NCBI GenBank assembly: GCA_913054445.1
Contig: CAJXIK010000092.1
Location: 1 to 7,566, forward strand
Source: an uncultured Bermanella sp.
Lineage (GTDB): Bacteria > Pseudomonadota > Gammaproteobacteria > Pseudomonadales > Oceanobacteraceae
DNA: 7,566 nt
Reading direction: 5' to 3'
Positions 1 to 5,823 of this stretch are shown piece by piece (the stretch's first letter is position 1; every line of letters begins with the position of its first letter). The notes below the pieces were generated by a model that was not told the DNA's origin, did not search any database, and worked only from the letters and a program-made list of their open reading frames with translations. A program made the position numbers and the translations under genes.

Positions 1-92
1 GCCCGAATCTTTTGGCAGCCCCTCGGCAATTGCTCCTGCATTGCCCTACTACCCATATCCCTGTGGGCATGCCCGAATCTTTTGGCAGCCCC
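1..92 (-). repeat. REP-like mosaic repeat element, copy 1
   Basis: A perfect 22-bp direct repeat (1-22 and 71-92) brackets a 48-bp spacer, so the unit has a 70-bp period. The stretch 22-50 is identical over 29 bp to 5684-5712. It contains the inverted repeat GGCAAT (25-30) / ATTGCC (40-45). Read on the minus strand, the tetranucleotide GTAG (complement of 46-49) directly precedes this hairpin, as in REP elements. A second hairpin lies at 52-67. No protein is encoded. The element may continue to the left of the window, so its true size and the gene on its other side are unknown. That this is a dispersed repeat is seen directly from the two copies; membership of the REP class is inferred from the GTAG-hairpin layout. 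Confidence 0.7.
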
Positions 93-147
93 GGCCCATG
101 AACGACCGGCACACTAACCATTAGGAATAGGAAACGACCCACTCACT
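93..147 (+). promoter_or_regulatory. Short leader between repeat element and trkH
   Basis: This 55-bp stretch carries whatever start signals trkH has after the repeat ends. Two AGGAA-type purine runs (123-127 and 129-134) are the only ribosome-binding candidates. The nearer one sits about 13 nt from the ATG, longer than the usual 5-9 nt, so initiation may be weak or use a non-canonical signal. I see no convincing -35/-10 pair. The promoter may lie inside or upstream of the repeat. Confidence 0.3.
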
Positions 148-1596
148 ATGCATACGGCTATTATCTTTCGCATATTAGGGCTACTGCTGATGGTATTCAG
201 CATTGCCCTGCTGCCCCCTATCTTGGTGAGCCTAATCTACCAAGACTCGGCCCTGCAAGCCTTCATCACCACCCTAGGCATCACCTTTGCCGTGGGGGCC
301 GCCCTGTGGTTACCGGTGCGTCATCGCCGTCAAGAACTGCGTACCCGCGACGGCTTTGTGGTGACGGTCATGTTCTGGCTAGTATTGGCGGTGTCGGGCT
401 CGCTGCCCTTAATGCTGGCCGATAACCTCGGCCTCAGCTTTACCGATGCCTTCTTCGAGTCCATGTCGGGCTGGACCACCACCGGTGCCACCGTGCTCAC
501 TGGGCTCGATAACCTGCCTCCTTCTATCCTCTTTTATCGCCAATTTCTGCAATGGCTGGGAGGCATGGGCATCATCGTCTTGGCGGTGGCCATCCTGCCT
601 ATGCTGGGCATAGGGGGCATGCAGCTGTACCGCACCGAAACCCCAGGCCCCATGAAAGACAGCAAGCTCACCCCGCGCATCACCGAGACCGCCAAGGCCC
701 TGTGGTACATCTACCTGACGCTTACCATCTGTTGCTCATTGGGCTTTTGGCTTGCGGGTATGAGCCTGTTTGATGCCATTTGCCATGCCTTCAGCACTGT
801 GGCCATCGGCGGCTTTAGCACCCACGATGCCAGCATCGGCTACTTTAACAGTGGCGCAGTCGAGACCGTGGCGATCTTCTTCATGGTCATCAGCGCCTTT
901 AACTTTGCCCTCCACTTTTATGCCTGGCGCTATCGCTCCATCAAGCATTATTTTGCCGACGCCGAGGTACGCACTCTGCTCATGATGCTGGCCATAGTGG
1001 CTGTCCTCACGGTGCTGACACTGGTCATCAACCAGGTCTATGAGCCTATGGACGCCCTGCGTTTCGGCCTCTTTGAACTGGTGAGCATCGCCACCACCAC
1101 CGGCTTTGCCACCGCCGATTTCTCTCAGTGGCCGGTGTTTTTACCCTTCATGTTATTTTTTCTGGCTTTCATGGGCGGCTGTGCGGGCAGCACCGGGGGA
1201 GGCCTCAAGGTGATTAGGGTGCTGCTCATTTTCAAGCAGGGCAGCCGTGAACTTAAGCGCCTCATTCACCCCAACGCCATCATCCCCATTCGCGTCGGTG
1301 GCCGCCCGGTGGGCGATCGCATCGTGGAAGCGATATGGGGCTTTTGCAGCGTTTACCTGATGCTGTATTTGCTGATGTGCATCTTACTGCTGACCACCGG
1401 CCTAGATATGGTCAGCGCGTTCACCGCGGTGGGAGCCTGCATGAATAACCTAGGGCCTGGGCTGGGTTCGGTGGCGGCACATTATGGCGAAATCAGCGAC
1501 TTCGCCAAGTGGGTGCTAAGCTTCGCCATGATACTGGGGCGCTTGGAGATATTTACCCTACTGGTGTTGTTTACCCCTACTTTTTGGCGACAGTGA
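148..1596 (+). CDS. trkH: TrkH-type potassium uptake protein, channel-forming subunit
   Basis: This is the inner-membrane pore subunit of the Trk K+ uptake system. In this family it works with the cytoplasmic nucleotide-binding subunit TrkA, which is not in the window. At 482 residues it matches the usual TrkH length of about 480. The four pore loops of the superfamily of K+ transporters are visible: TTTGATVL at 110-117, VAIGGFST at 218-225, ATTTGFAT at 315-322 and AVGACMNN at 427-434, each with its filter glycine. The glycine-rich intramembrane loop GGCAGSTGGG (343-352), thought to act in gating, is intact, as is the GRLEIFT segment near the C-terminus (464-470). The protein is strongly hydrophobic throughout. 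The ATG at 148 gives an N-terminus (MHTAIIFRILGLLL) like that of known TrkH proteins. It appears to be a single-gene transcript converging on polA. TrkI or TrkG, close paralogues, cannot be excluded. Confidence 0.93.
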   Translation: MHTAIIFRILGLLLMVFSIALLPPILVSLIYQDSALQAFITTLGITFAVGAALWLPVRHRRQELRTRDGFVVTVMFWLVLAVSGSLPLMLADNLGLSFTDAFFESMSGWTTTGATVLTGLDNLPPSILFYRQFLQWLGGMGIIVLAVAILPMLGIGGMQLYRTETPGPMKDSKLTPRITETAKALWYIYLTLTICCSLGFWLAGMSLFDAICHAFSTVAIGGFSTHDASIGYFNSGAVETVAIFFMVISAFNFALHFYAWRYRSIKHYFADAEVRTLLMMLAIVAVLTVLTLVINQVYEPMDALRFGLFELVSIATTTGFATADFSQWPVFLPFMLFFLAFMGGCAGSTGGGLKVIRVLLIFKQGSRELKRLIHPNAIIPIRVGGRPVGDRIVEAIWGFCSVYLMLYLLMCILLLTTGLDMVSAFTAVGACMNNLGPGLGSVAAHYGEISDFAKWVLSFAMILGRLEIFTLLVLFTPTFWRQ

Positions 1597-1602
1597 GGTT
1601 GA

Positions 1603-1624
1603 GGGGCGCAGCCTAATGCGCCTC
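1603..1624. terminator. Possible shared stem-loop between trkH and polA 3' ends
   Basis: An 8-bp stem (1603-1610 pairing with 1617-1624, one G-T pair) closes a 6-nt loop at 1611-1616. It lies in the 16-bp gap between the convergent trkH and polA stop codons and extends into the last codons of polA. No T-run follows on either strand, so it is not a canonical intrinsic terminator. It could still stall polymerase or protect both 3' ends. The pairing is seen directly; the function is inferred. Confidence 0.35.
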
Positions 1625-4342
1625 GTGCCAGTTATCGCCGACACCGGCATCCACCAGTAAGGGCACATCCAGCTGCACCGCCGCCTCCATAACTTCTTTA
1701 ATTTTGGCTCGCACTGAGTCTAGTTTGGCCACCGGCACCTCGAAGATCAGTTCATCGTGTACCTGCAATATCATCTTCACATCGAGGGCTTCTTCTGCGA
1801 TCCAGCGATGCATATTAATCATGGCCTTCTTGATGATGTCGGCGGCGGTGCCCTGCATGGGGGCGTTGATGGCGGTGCGTTCGGCCGCTTGGCGGCGCAT
1901 GCCATTCTTGCTGTTGATCTCGGGCAGGTAGAGGCGACGCCCGAATAGAGTCTCGACGTAACCCTGCTTGGCGGCCAGCTCGCGGGTGTTTTCCATGTAC
2001 GTACGCACCCCAGGGTAGCGCTCGAAGTAAGTATTAATGTAGTCCTGCGCCTCTTTGCGACTCACATCGATCTGCTTGGCCAGACCGAAGGCCGACATAC
2101 CGTAGATCAAACCGAAGTTCACCGCCTTGGCATGGCGACGCTGCTCACTGCTGACATCGGCCTCATCCAGCGACATGATCTCGGCGGCGGTGGCCCTGTG
2201 TATATCTTTGCCCTGGGAGAAGGCCGCCAGCAAACCTGGGTCTTTAGACAGGTGCGCCATGATGCGCAATTCTATTTGGCTATAATCGGCCGCCACCAGC
2301 ACATGACCCGCCGGGGCCTCGAATGCTTGGCGTATCTTACGGCCTTGTTCGTTACGCACGGGGATGTTTTGCAGGTTGGGATCGGTGCTCGATAAGCGTC
2401 CGGTGGCGGTCACCGCTTGCTGATAAGAGGTATGCACGCGGCCGCTGCTGGGGGCGATCATGCGCGGCAATTTATCTGTGTAGGTGTTTTTTAACTTAGC
2501 CAACCCGCGGTGTTCGAGGATTACTTTGGGTAGCTCGTAATCGCGGCTTAATGCCACTAACACCTCTTCGGCGGTGGAGGGCTGACCCTTGGGGGTCTTC
2601 TTCAAGATGGGCAGTTCTAGCTTCTCGAAGAAGATGACTTGCAGCTGCTTAGGCGAGGCCAGATTAAATTCTTCTCCGGCCAGCTCATAGGCTTGTTTTT
2701 CGAGTTCGCTGAGGCGCAGCTGAATGTCCTGACTCTGCTGATGCAGCTTCCCGGCGTTCACTAACGCACCCTGCTGCTCCATGTAAGTGAGCACTTGCAC
2801 TAGCGGCAGTTCGACCTCTTCATACAAAGCAAGCAGTGACTCACTCGCGGCGAGCTTGCCATGCAGGGTCTCGTGCAGGCGCAGGGTGATGTCGGCATCT
2901 TCGGCGGCGTAGGGGCCAGCTTGCTGAATATCGATCTGGTTGAAGGGGAGCTGTTTGACCCCTTTACCGGCGATCTCCTCGAAGGAGATGCAGTCGTGAT
3001 TGAGGTATTTTTTGGCCAGCGCATCCATGTTGTGCTTGCTGGCCACGCTGTTTAAGACATAGCTTTGCAACATGCTATCGTGGCGAATGCCGCGCAGGCA
3101 GATGCCATGATTGTTTAACACATGGGCATCGTATTTTAAATTTTGCCCCACCTTGCTGATGGCCTCGTCTTCCAATAATGGTTTTAATTTAGCGAGCGCC
3201 CATTGTCTATCCAGCTGCGGCGGAGCGTCGATATAGTCGTGGGCCAGCGGCACATAGGCGGCCTCACCGGGTGCCACCGCGAAGCTCACCCCGACGATGC
3301 GGGCCTCCATGTAGTTGAGGCTAGTGGTCTCGGTATCGAAGGCAAAATAGTCGGCATCTTTAAGTTTTTGCAGCCAAGTATCGAATTCATCTTCTGTGGA
3401 TAAGATAGTGTATAAACTTCTATCTATGGTGATGTCGGCGACCTCTTCCTCGGCCGCGCCATCGGCGGAGACTTCTTTGATCCAGCCTTTAAATTCACAA
3501 AACTCATAGAGCGCCAGCAGCTTGTGGTTTTGTGGCGGCAGCGGCTGAATCTCTTGGATGCCTTGCGCTAATGCCACGTCGAGCTTAATGGTGGCCAGCA
3601 CCTTCGATAACTCGGCCATCTCTTGGTGCTCTTGCAGCTTAGGGGCTAGGGTCTTGGCACCGCGAAACGCCAGCTCCTTTACCTTGTCGAGGTTGGCGTA
3701 GACATCCTCTAGGCAACCGAGGCCAGCGATGAGGCCCCTGGCGGTTTTCTCGCCTACTTTGGGCACGCCGGGAATGTTGTCGGCCTTATCCCCCATGAGC
3801 GCTAAGTAATCTATGATGTGCTCTGGGGGCACGCCAAATTTGTTTTTCACCCCTTCAATGTCCAAGTGTTCGTTGTTCATCGTGTTGATTAACGTCACAT
3901 GGGGGCTCACTAGCTGGGCCATGTCTTTGTCGCCGGTGCTGATGATGGTCTCTATGCCCTGCTCGGTGGCCTGCTGAGCGAGGGTGCCAATTACGTCATC
4001 GGCCTCCACCCCGTCGATCACCAATAACGGCAAACCCATGGCGGCGATGATGTCGTGGATGGGCTGAATCTGGCATCTTAGGTCGTCCGGCATGGGCGGG
4101 CGATTGGCCTTATAGTCGCTGTAGATGTCGTTACGAAAGGTCTTACCCTTAGCATCAAAAATGACAATGACCTTAGCACCCGGGTAGCCCGTAATAAGGC
4201 TGCGGATCATGTTGATCACCCCCTTAATGGCCCCAGTGGGATTACCCTTACTGTTGGTGAGCGGCGGCAAGGCATGAAACGCTCGAAACAAATACGACGA
4301 GCCGTCGACTAATATCACCTTTTGTTTATCAGATTCTGTCAT
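1613..4342 (-). CDS. polA: DNA polymerase I (5' nuclease, 3'-5' exonuclease, polymerase)
   Basis: Fills gaps, removes RNA primers from Okazaki fragments and serves excision repair. The 909-residue protein has all three domains. The 5' nuclease (about 1-300) keeps acidic metal ligands D13, D63, D115, D116, D138 and D140, followed by the helix-hairpin-helix region with D185 and D188. The proofreading domain (about 310-510) keeps D336 and E338 (FDTET), D405, and Y478 with D482. The polymerase domain has motif A with D686 (DYSQIELR, 686-693), motif B/O-helix with R735, K739, F743 and Y747, and motif C with H862, D863 and E864. F743 corresponds to E. coli F762, the residue associated with discrimination against dideoxynucleotides. 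The proofreading site is intact, unlike in Taq polymerase. The ATG at 4342 places D13 exactly as in E. coli; its upstream ribosome-binding sequence is weak. It is transcribed divergently from the DUF2782-thrB pair and converges on trkH. Confidence 0.98.
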   Translation of the reverse strand: MTESDKQKVILVDGSSYLFRAFHALPPLTNSKGNPTGAIKGVINMIRSLITGYPGAKVIVIFDAKGKTFRNDIYSDYKANRPPMPDDLRCQIQPIHDIIAAMGLPLLVIDGVEADDVIGTLAQQATEQGIETIISTGDKDMAQLVSPHVTLINTMNNEHLDIEGVKNKFGVPPEHIIDYLALMGDKADNIPGVPKVGEKTARGLIAGLGCLEDVYANLDKVKELAFRGAKTLAPKLQEHQEMAELSKVLATIKLDVALAQGIQEIQPLPPQNHKLLALYEFCEFKGWIKEVSADGAAEEEVADITIDRSLYTILSTEDEFDTWLQKLKDADYFAFDTETTSLNYMEARIVGVSFAVAPGEAAYVPLAHDYIDAPPQLDRQWALAKLKPLLEDEAISKVGQNLKYDAHVLNNHGICLRGIRHDSMLQSYVLNSVASKHNMDALAKKYLNHDCISFEEIAGKGVKQLPFNQIDIQQAGPYAAEDADITLRLHETLHGKLAASESLLALYEEVELPLVQVLTYMEQQGALVNAGKLHQQSQDIQLRLSELEKQAYELAGEEFNLASPKQLQVIFFEKLELPILKKTPKGQPSTAEEVLVALSRDYELPKVILEHRGLAKLKNTYTDKLPRMIAPSSGRVHTSYQQAVTATGRLSSTDPNLQNIPVRNEQGRKIRQAFEAPAGHVLVAADYSQIELRIMAHLSKDPGLLAAFSQGKDIHRATAAEIMSLDEADVSSEQRRHAKAVNFGLIYGMSAFGLAKQIDVSRKEAQDYINTYFERYPGVRTYMENTRELAAKQGYVETLFGRRLYLPEINSKNGMRRQAAERTAINAPMQGTAADIIKKAMINMHRWIAEEALDVKMILQVHDELIFEVPVAKLDSVRAKIKEVMEAAVQLDVPLLVDAGVGDNWHEAH

Positions 4343-4405
4343 GGGTCTATTCTTATGAGAGGCGGTGGCGCTACAATGGCCAGAGATATTTTACGGGATG
4401 TTAGC
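4343..4405. promoter_or_regulatory. Divergent intergenic region between polA and the DUF2782 gene
   Basis: These 63 bp must hold, or lie very near, the start signals of two divergent transcripts. On the plus strand TACAAT (4372-4377) matches five of six bases of the sigma-70 -10 consensus, but the -35 at proper spacing is poor (ATTCTT, 4349-4354). GGGA at 4395-4398 is a plausible Shine-Dalgarno sequence 7 nt ahead of the ATG at 4406. On the minus strand only weak -10-like sequence (AAGAAT, complement of about 4350-4355) is seen before polA. The exact boxes are guesses. Confidence 0.35.
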
Positions 4406-4678
4406 ATGAAATTATTGAGCACTTTTTTTTTATTGGCCAGTCTTTTTAGCGGTACAGTATTTGCCGCCGTGCCGGTGGAGCCCTCCATCATCATCACCCA
4501 CACGGAGGACAAAACCTTCTACGAATACACCCTCAACGGCGAGGTGCTAGAGATCAAAGTGGTGCCCAAAGTGGGCCCCAGCTATTACCTAGTGCCCACG
4601 GGCGACAACAGCCAAGAATTTAAGCGTGCCACCCAGACGAGCCTCGTCATTCCTAAGTGGGTGATCTTCAGCTGGTAA
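4406..4678 (+). CDS. DUF2782 family small secreted protein
   Basis: A 90-residue protein with a clear Sec signal peptide: K2, a hydrophobic run at about 3-19, and a likely cleavage after V18-F19-A20. The mature part is about 70 residues, rich in charged and beta-forming residues (EYTLNGEVLEIKVVPKVGPS, 41-60) and ends in KWVIFSW. This fits DUF2782, a family of unknown function that I recall encoded between polA and thrB in Pseudomonas. It probably resides in the periplasm; no lipobox cysteine is present. The frame is open back to 4322, but the ATG at 4406 is preferred because it gives the signal peptide, has GGGA 7 nt upstream, and avoids overlap with polA. The stop is 7 nt before thrB, so the two are probably co-transcribed. 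Codons 6-9 contain a run of nine T residues (4423-4431). Family assignment is from memory of the pattern, not a search. Confidence 0.82.
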   Translation: MKLLSTFFLLASLFSGTVFAAVPVEPSIIITHTEDKTFYEYTLNGEVLEIKVVPKVGPSYYLVPTGDNSQEFKRATQTSLVIPKWVIFSW

Positions 4679-4685
4679 TATCGAC

Positions 4686-5630
4686 ATGAGCGTATACACC
4701 CAACTACAGAGCCGTGACTTTGAATCCATCTTGAGCCAGTACAACCTGGGCCAGCTGGTGGCTTTCGAGGGCATCGCTGCCGGCATAGAAAATACCAATT
4801 ACAAGCTCACCCTCAAAAAAGCCGGACAGACTCAGTTTTATTTTTTAACCATCTTCGAGCACCTAAAGCAGAGTGAACTCGATTTTTTCATGCCCCTGTT
4901 ATCTCACCTGCAACACCACGACTGTCTGTTGGCGGCCCCCATCGAGAGCATTCATGGCGAACTCACCTTCACCATCAAACAAAAAGACGCCGCCATTTTT
5001 TATTGCCTCGCGGGGGACACTCTGCACCAACCCAATAAGAAACAATGCCAAGTGGTGGGGCGGCAGCTGGCCAAGATTCACCTAGCGGCACAAGGCTTTA
5101 AGCAATCCCACGATAATAGCCGCGGGTTTTACTGGTTACAGCGGCAGGTCACGAGCGAGCAATTACAACTGTCAGCGGCCGACCGCCAACTTATGCACAG
5201 GGAACTCGCCCACTTACAAGGCTGCTGGCAACGCTGGGGGCAAGACCCCACACTGGCCAAGGGCTTTATTCACGCCGACCTGTTTCCAGATAACAGTTTG
5301 TTTGTGGACGATACCCTGAGCGGCATCATAGATTTTTATGCTGGGGGGTCAGATTACTGGGCCTACGATCTCGCCATCTGCCTCATGGCCTGGTGCCAAA
5401 ACGATAAACAACAGATAGATCACACACTTAAGGCGGCCCTGCTACAGGGCTACCAGGCAGAGCGCACCCTCAGCGCGGCAGAGACCAGGGCCCTGCCGGA
5501 TTTTTTAAGGTTGGCGGTATTAAGGTTTTGGGTGTCGCGGCTGCTGGTGCAAGACCAGCAACAGCAAGCCAGCCTCACCACCTTTAAAGACCCTGCACAG
5601 ATGAAGGCGTTGTTGTTGAGTTTGCGGTAG
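4686..5630 (+). CDS. thrB: Homoserine kinase, APH-fold (type II ThrB)
   Basis: Phosphorylates L-homoserine to O-phosphohomoserine, the substrate of threonine synthase, in the cytoplasm. This is the aminoglycoside-phosphotransferase-like form, unrelated in fold to the GHMP kinase ThrB of E. coli. Over 314 residues (family about 315) one sees the nucleotide-binding N-lobe motif GIENTNYKL (33-41), the catalytic loop IHADLFPDN (195-203) with D198 as the presumed catalytic base and N203 as a metal ligand, and the metal-binding aspartate D216 in GIIDFYAGG (213-221). The segment around 222-237 (SDYWAYDLAICLMAWC) is typical of this family. The MSVYTQL start closely resembles pseudomonad ThrB. The gene begins 7 nt after the DUF2782 stop and has no obvious Shine-Dalgarno sequence, so translation may be coupled. 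Other threonine genes are not nearby. Choline or aminoglycoside kinases share the fold but fit less well. Confidence 0.92.
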   Translation: MSVYTQLQSRDFESILSQYNLGQLVAFEGIAAGIENTNYKLTLKKAGQTQFYFLTIFEHLKQSELDFFMPLLSHLQHHDCLLAAPIESIHGELTFTIKQKDAAIFYCLAGDTLHQPNKKQCQVVGRQLAKIHLAAQGFKQSHDNSRGFYWLQRQVTSEQLQLSAADRQLMHRELAHLQGCWQRWGQDPTLAKGFIHADLFPDNSLFVDDTLSGIIDFYAGGSDYWAYDLAICLMAWCQNDKQQIDHTLKAALLQGYQAERTLSAAETRALPDFLRLAVLRFWVSRLLVQDQQQQASLTTFKDPAQMKALLLSLR

Positions 5631-5653
5631 GTGGGAATTGGGCTGTGTTAGCC

Positions 5654-5756
5654 GCCGATCGGGCAGGGGCTGGTACGAGGCCACTCGGCAATTGCTCCTG
5701 CATTGCCCTACTGCCTACATCCATGTAGGAACCTGTGGCCGATCGGGCAGGGGCTG
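5654..5756 (-). repeat. REP-like mosaic repeat element, copy 2
   Basis: A perfect 19-bp direct repeat (5654-5672 and 5738-5756, period 84 bp) brackets a core whose first 29 bp (5684-5712) are identical to 22-50. It holds the hairpin GGCAAT (5687-5692) / ATTGCC (5702-5707), preceded on the minus strand by GTAG (complement of 5708-5711), and a perfect 7-bp-stem hairpin at 5714-5729. The flanking direct repeat differs in sequence from the 22-bp one in copy 1, so the two loci share the core but not the flanks. The element lies between the converging 3' ends of thrB and egtD, a common location for REP/BIME elements. Confidence 0.75.
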
Positions 5757-5765
5757 CCCTCCTAC
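5745..5765 (-). repeat. REP-type hairpin with 5' GTAG
   Basis: On the minus strand this reads GTAG, GA, then the stem GGGCAG, a 3-nt loop CCC and the complementary stem CTGCCC. A GTAG-type tetranucleotide just 5' of a short palindromic hairpin is the recognised layout of REP units acted on by RAYT transposases. The hairpin overlaps the right-hand 19-bp direct repeat of copy 2. The left-hand repeat at 5654-5672 keeps only part of the palindrome because the bases after CTG diverge. As the downstream sequence has no T-run on either strand, it is not a standard terminator. Confidence 0.55.
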
Positions 5766-5785
5766 GAAGAGCGAAGAGCGAAGGG
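5765..5785. repeat. Three tandem 7-bp repeats (CGAAGAG)
   Basis: CGAAGAG occurs twice in a row (5765-5771 and 5772-5778), followed by CGAAGGG (5779-5785) with one mismatch. The array adjoins the REP-type hairpin at 5745-5765 and is non-coding. Such short arrays arise by slippage and can vary in copy number between strains. Confidence 0.7.
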
Positions 5786-5823
5786 CAAATGGTGGCGAGC
5801 GTATGGCGCATAACAGTTAGCCA

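Larger units (their letters stand above)
5631..5823. other. Convergent intergenic region between thrB and egtD
   Basis: This 193-bp gap has no believable gene. It is filled by the repeat element (5654-5756), its REP-type hairpin and the 7-bp tandem array (to 5785). The remaining bases up to 5823 hold only a weak 5-bp inverted repeat, ATGGC (5803-5807) / GCCAT (5820-5824), with no T-run. Open frames that cross the region are translations of the repeat and are not supported as proteins. Confidence 0.7.

Noticed and set aside
1..92. CRISPR array suggested by 22-bp direct repeats with a 48-bp spacer
   Set aside because: There are only two repeat copies, the spacer is itself a dispersed repeat, and no cas genes are present.
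1704..3403. Several open frames of 60-90 residues on the plus strand and one on the minus strand inside polA
   Set aside because: They are antisense or frame-shifted shadows of a fully conserved polA coding sequence, with no independent support.
4322..4405. Longer start for the DUF2782 gene at 4322 or 4376
   Set aside because: A start at 4322 would overlap the polA start and put charged, unrelated residues before the signal peptide. The ATG at 4406 has both a Shine-Dalgarno sequence and a proper signal peptide.
4686..5630. Aminoglycoside or choline kinase instead of homoserine kinase
   Set aside because: The fold is shared, but the start, length, GIENTNYKL motif and location after polA and DUF2782 match type II homoserine kinase.
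5654..5756. Insertion sequence or MITE with target-site duplications
   Set aside because: The 19- and 22-bp flanks are too long for common IS families, no matching terminal inverted repeats flank the unit, and no transposase is encoded. The GTAG-hairpin layout fits REP elements better.
5584..5811. Open frame on the minus strand reading through the thrB-egtD gap, and a plus-strand frame at 5638-5820
   Set aside because: Most of their length is translated repeat element and hairpins (the minus-strand frame yields YMDVGSRAMQEQLPSG from the core), with no ribosome-binding signal or family resemblance. They are likely to be misannotated as hypothetical proteins wherever the repeat occurs.
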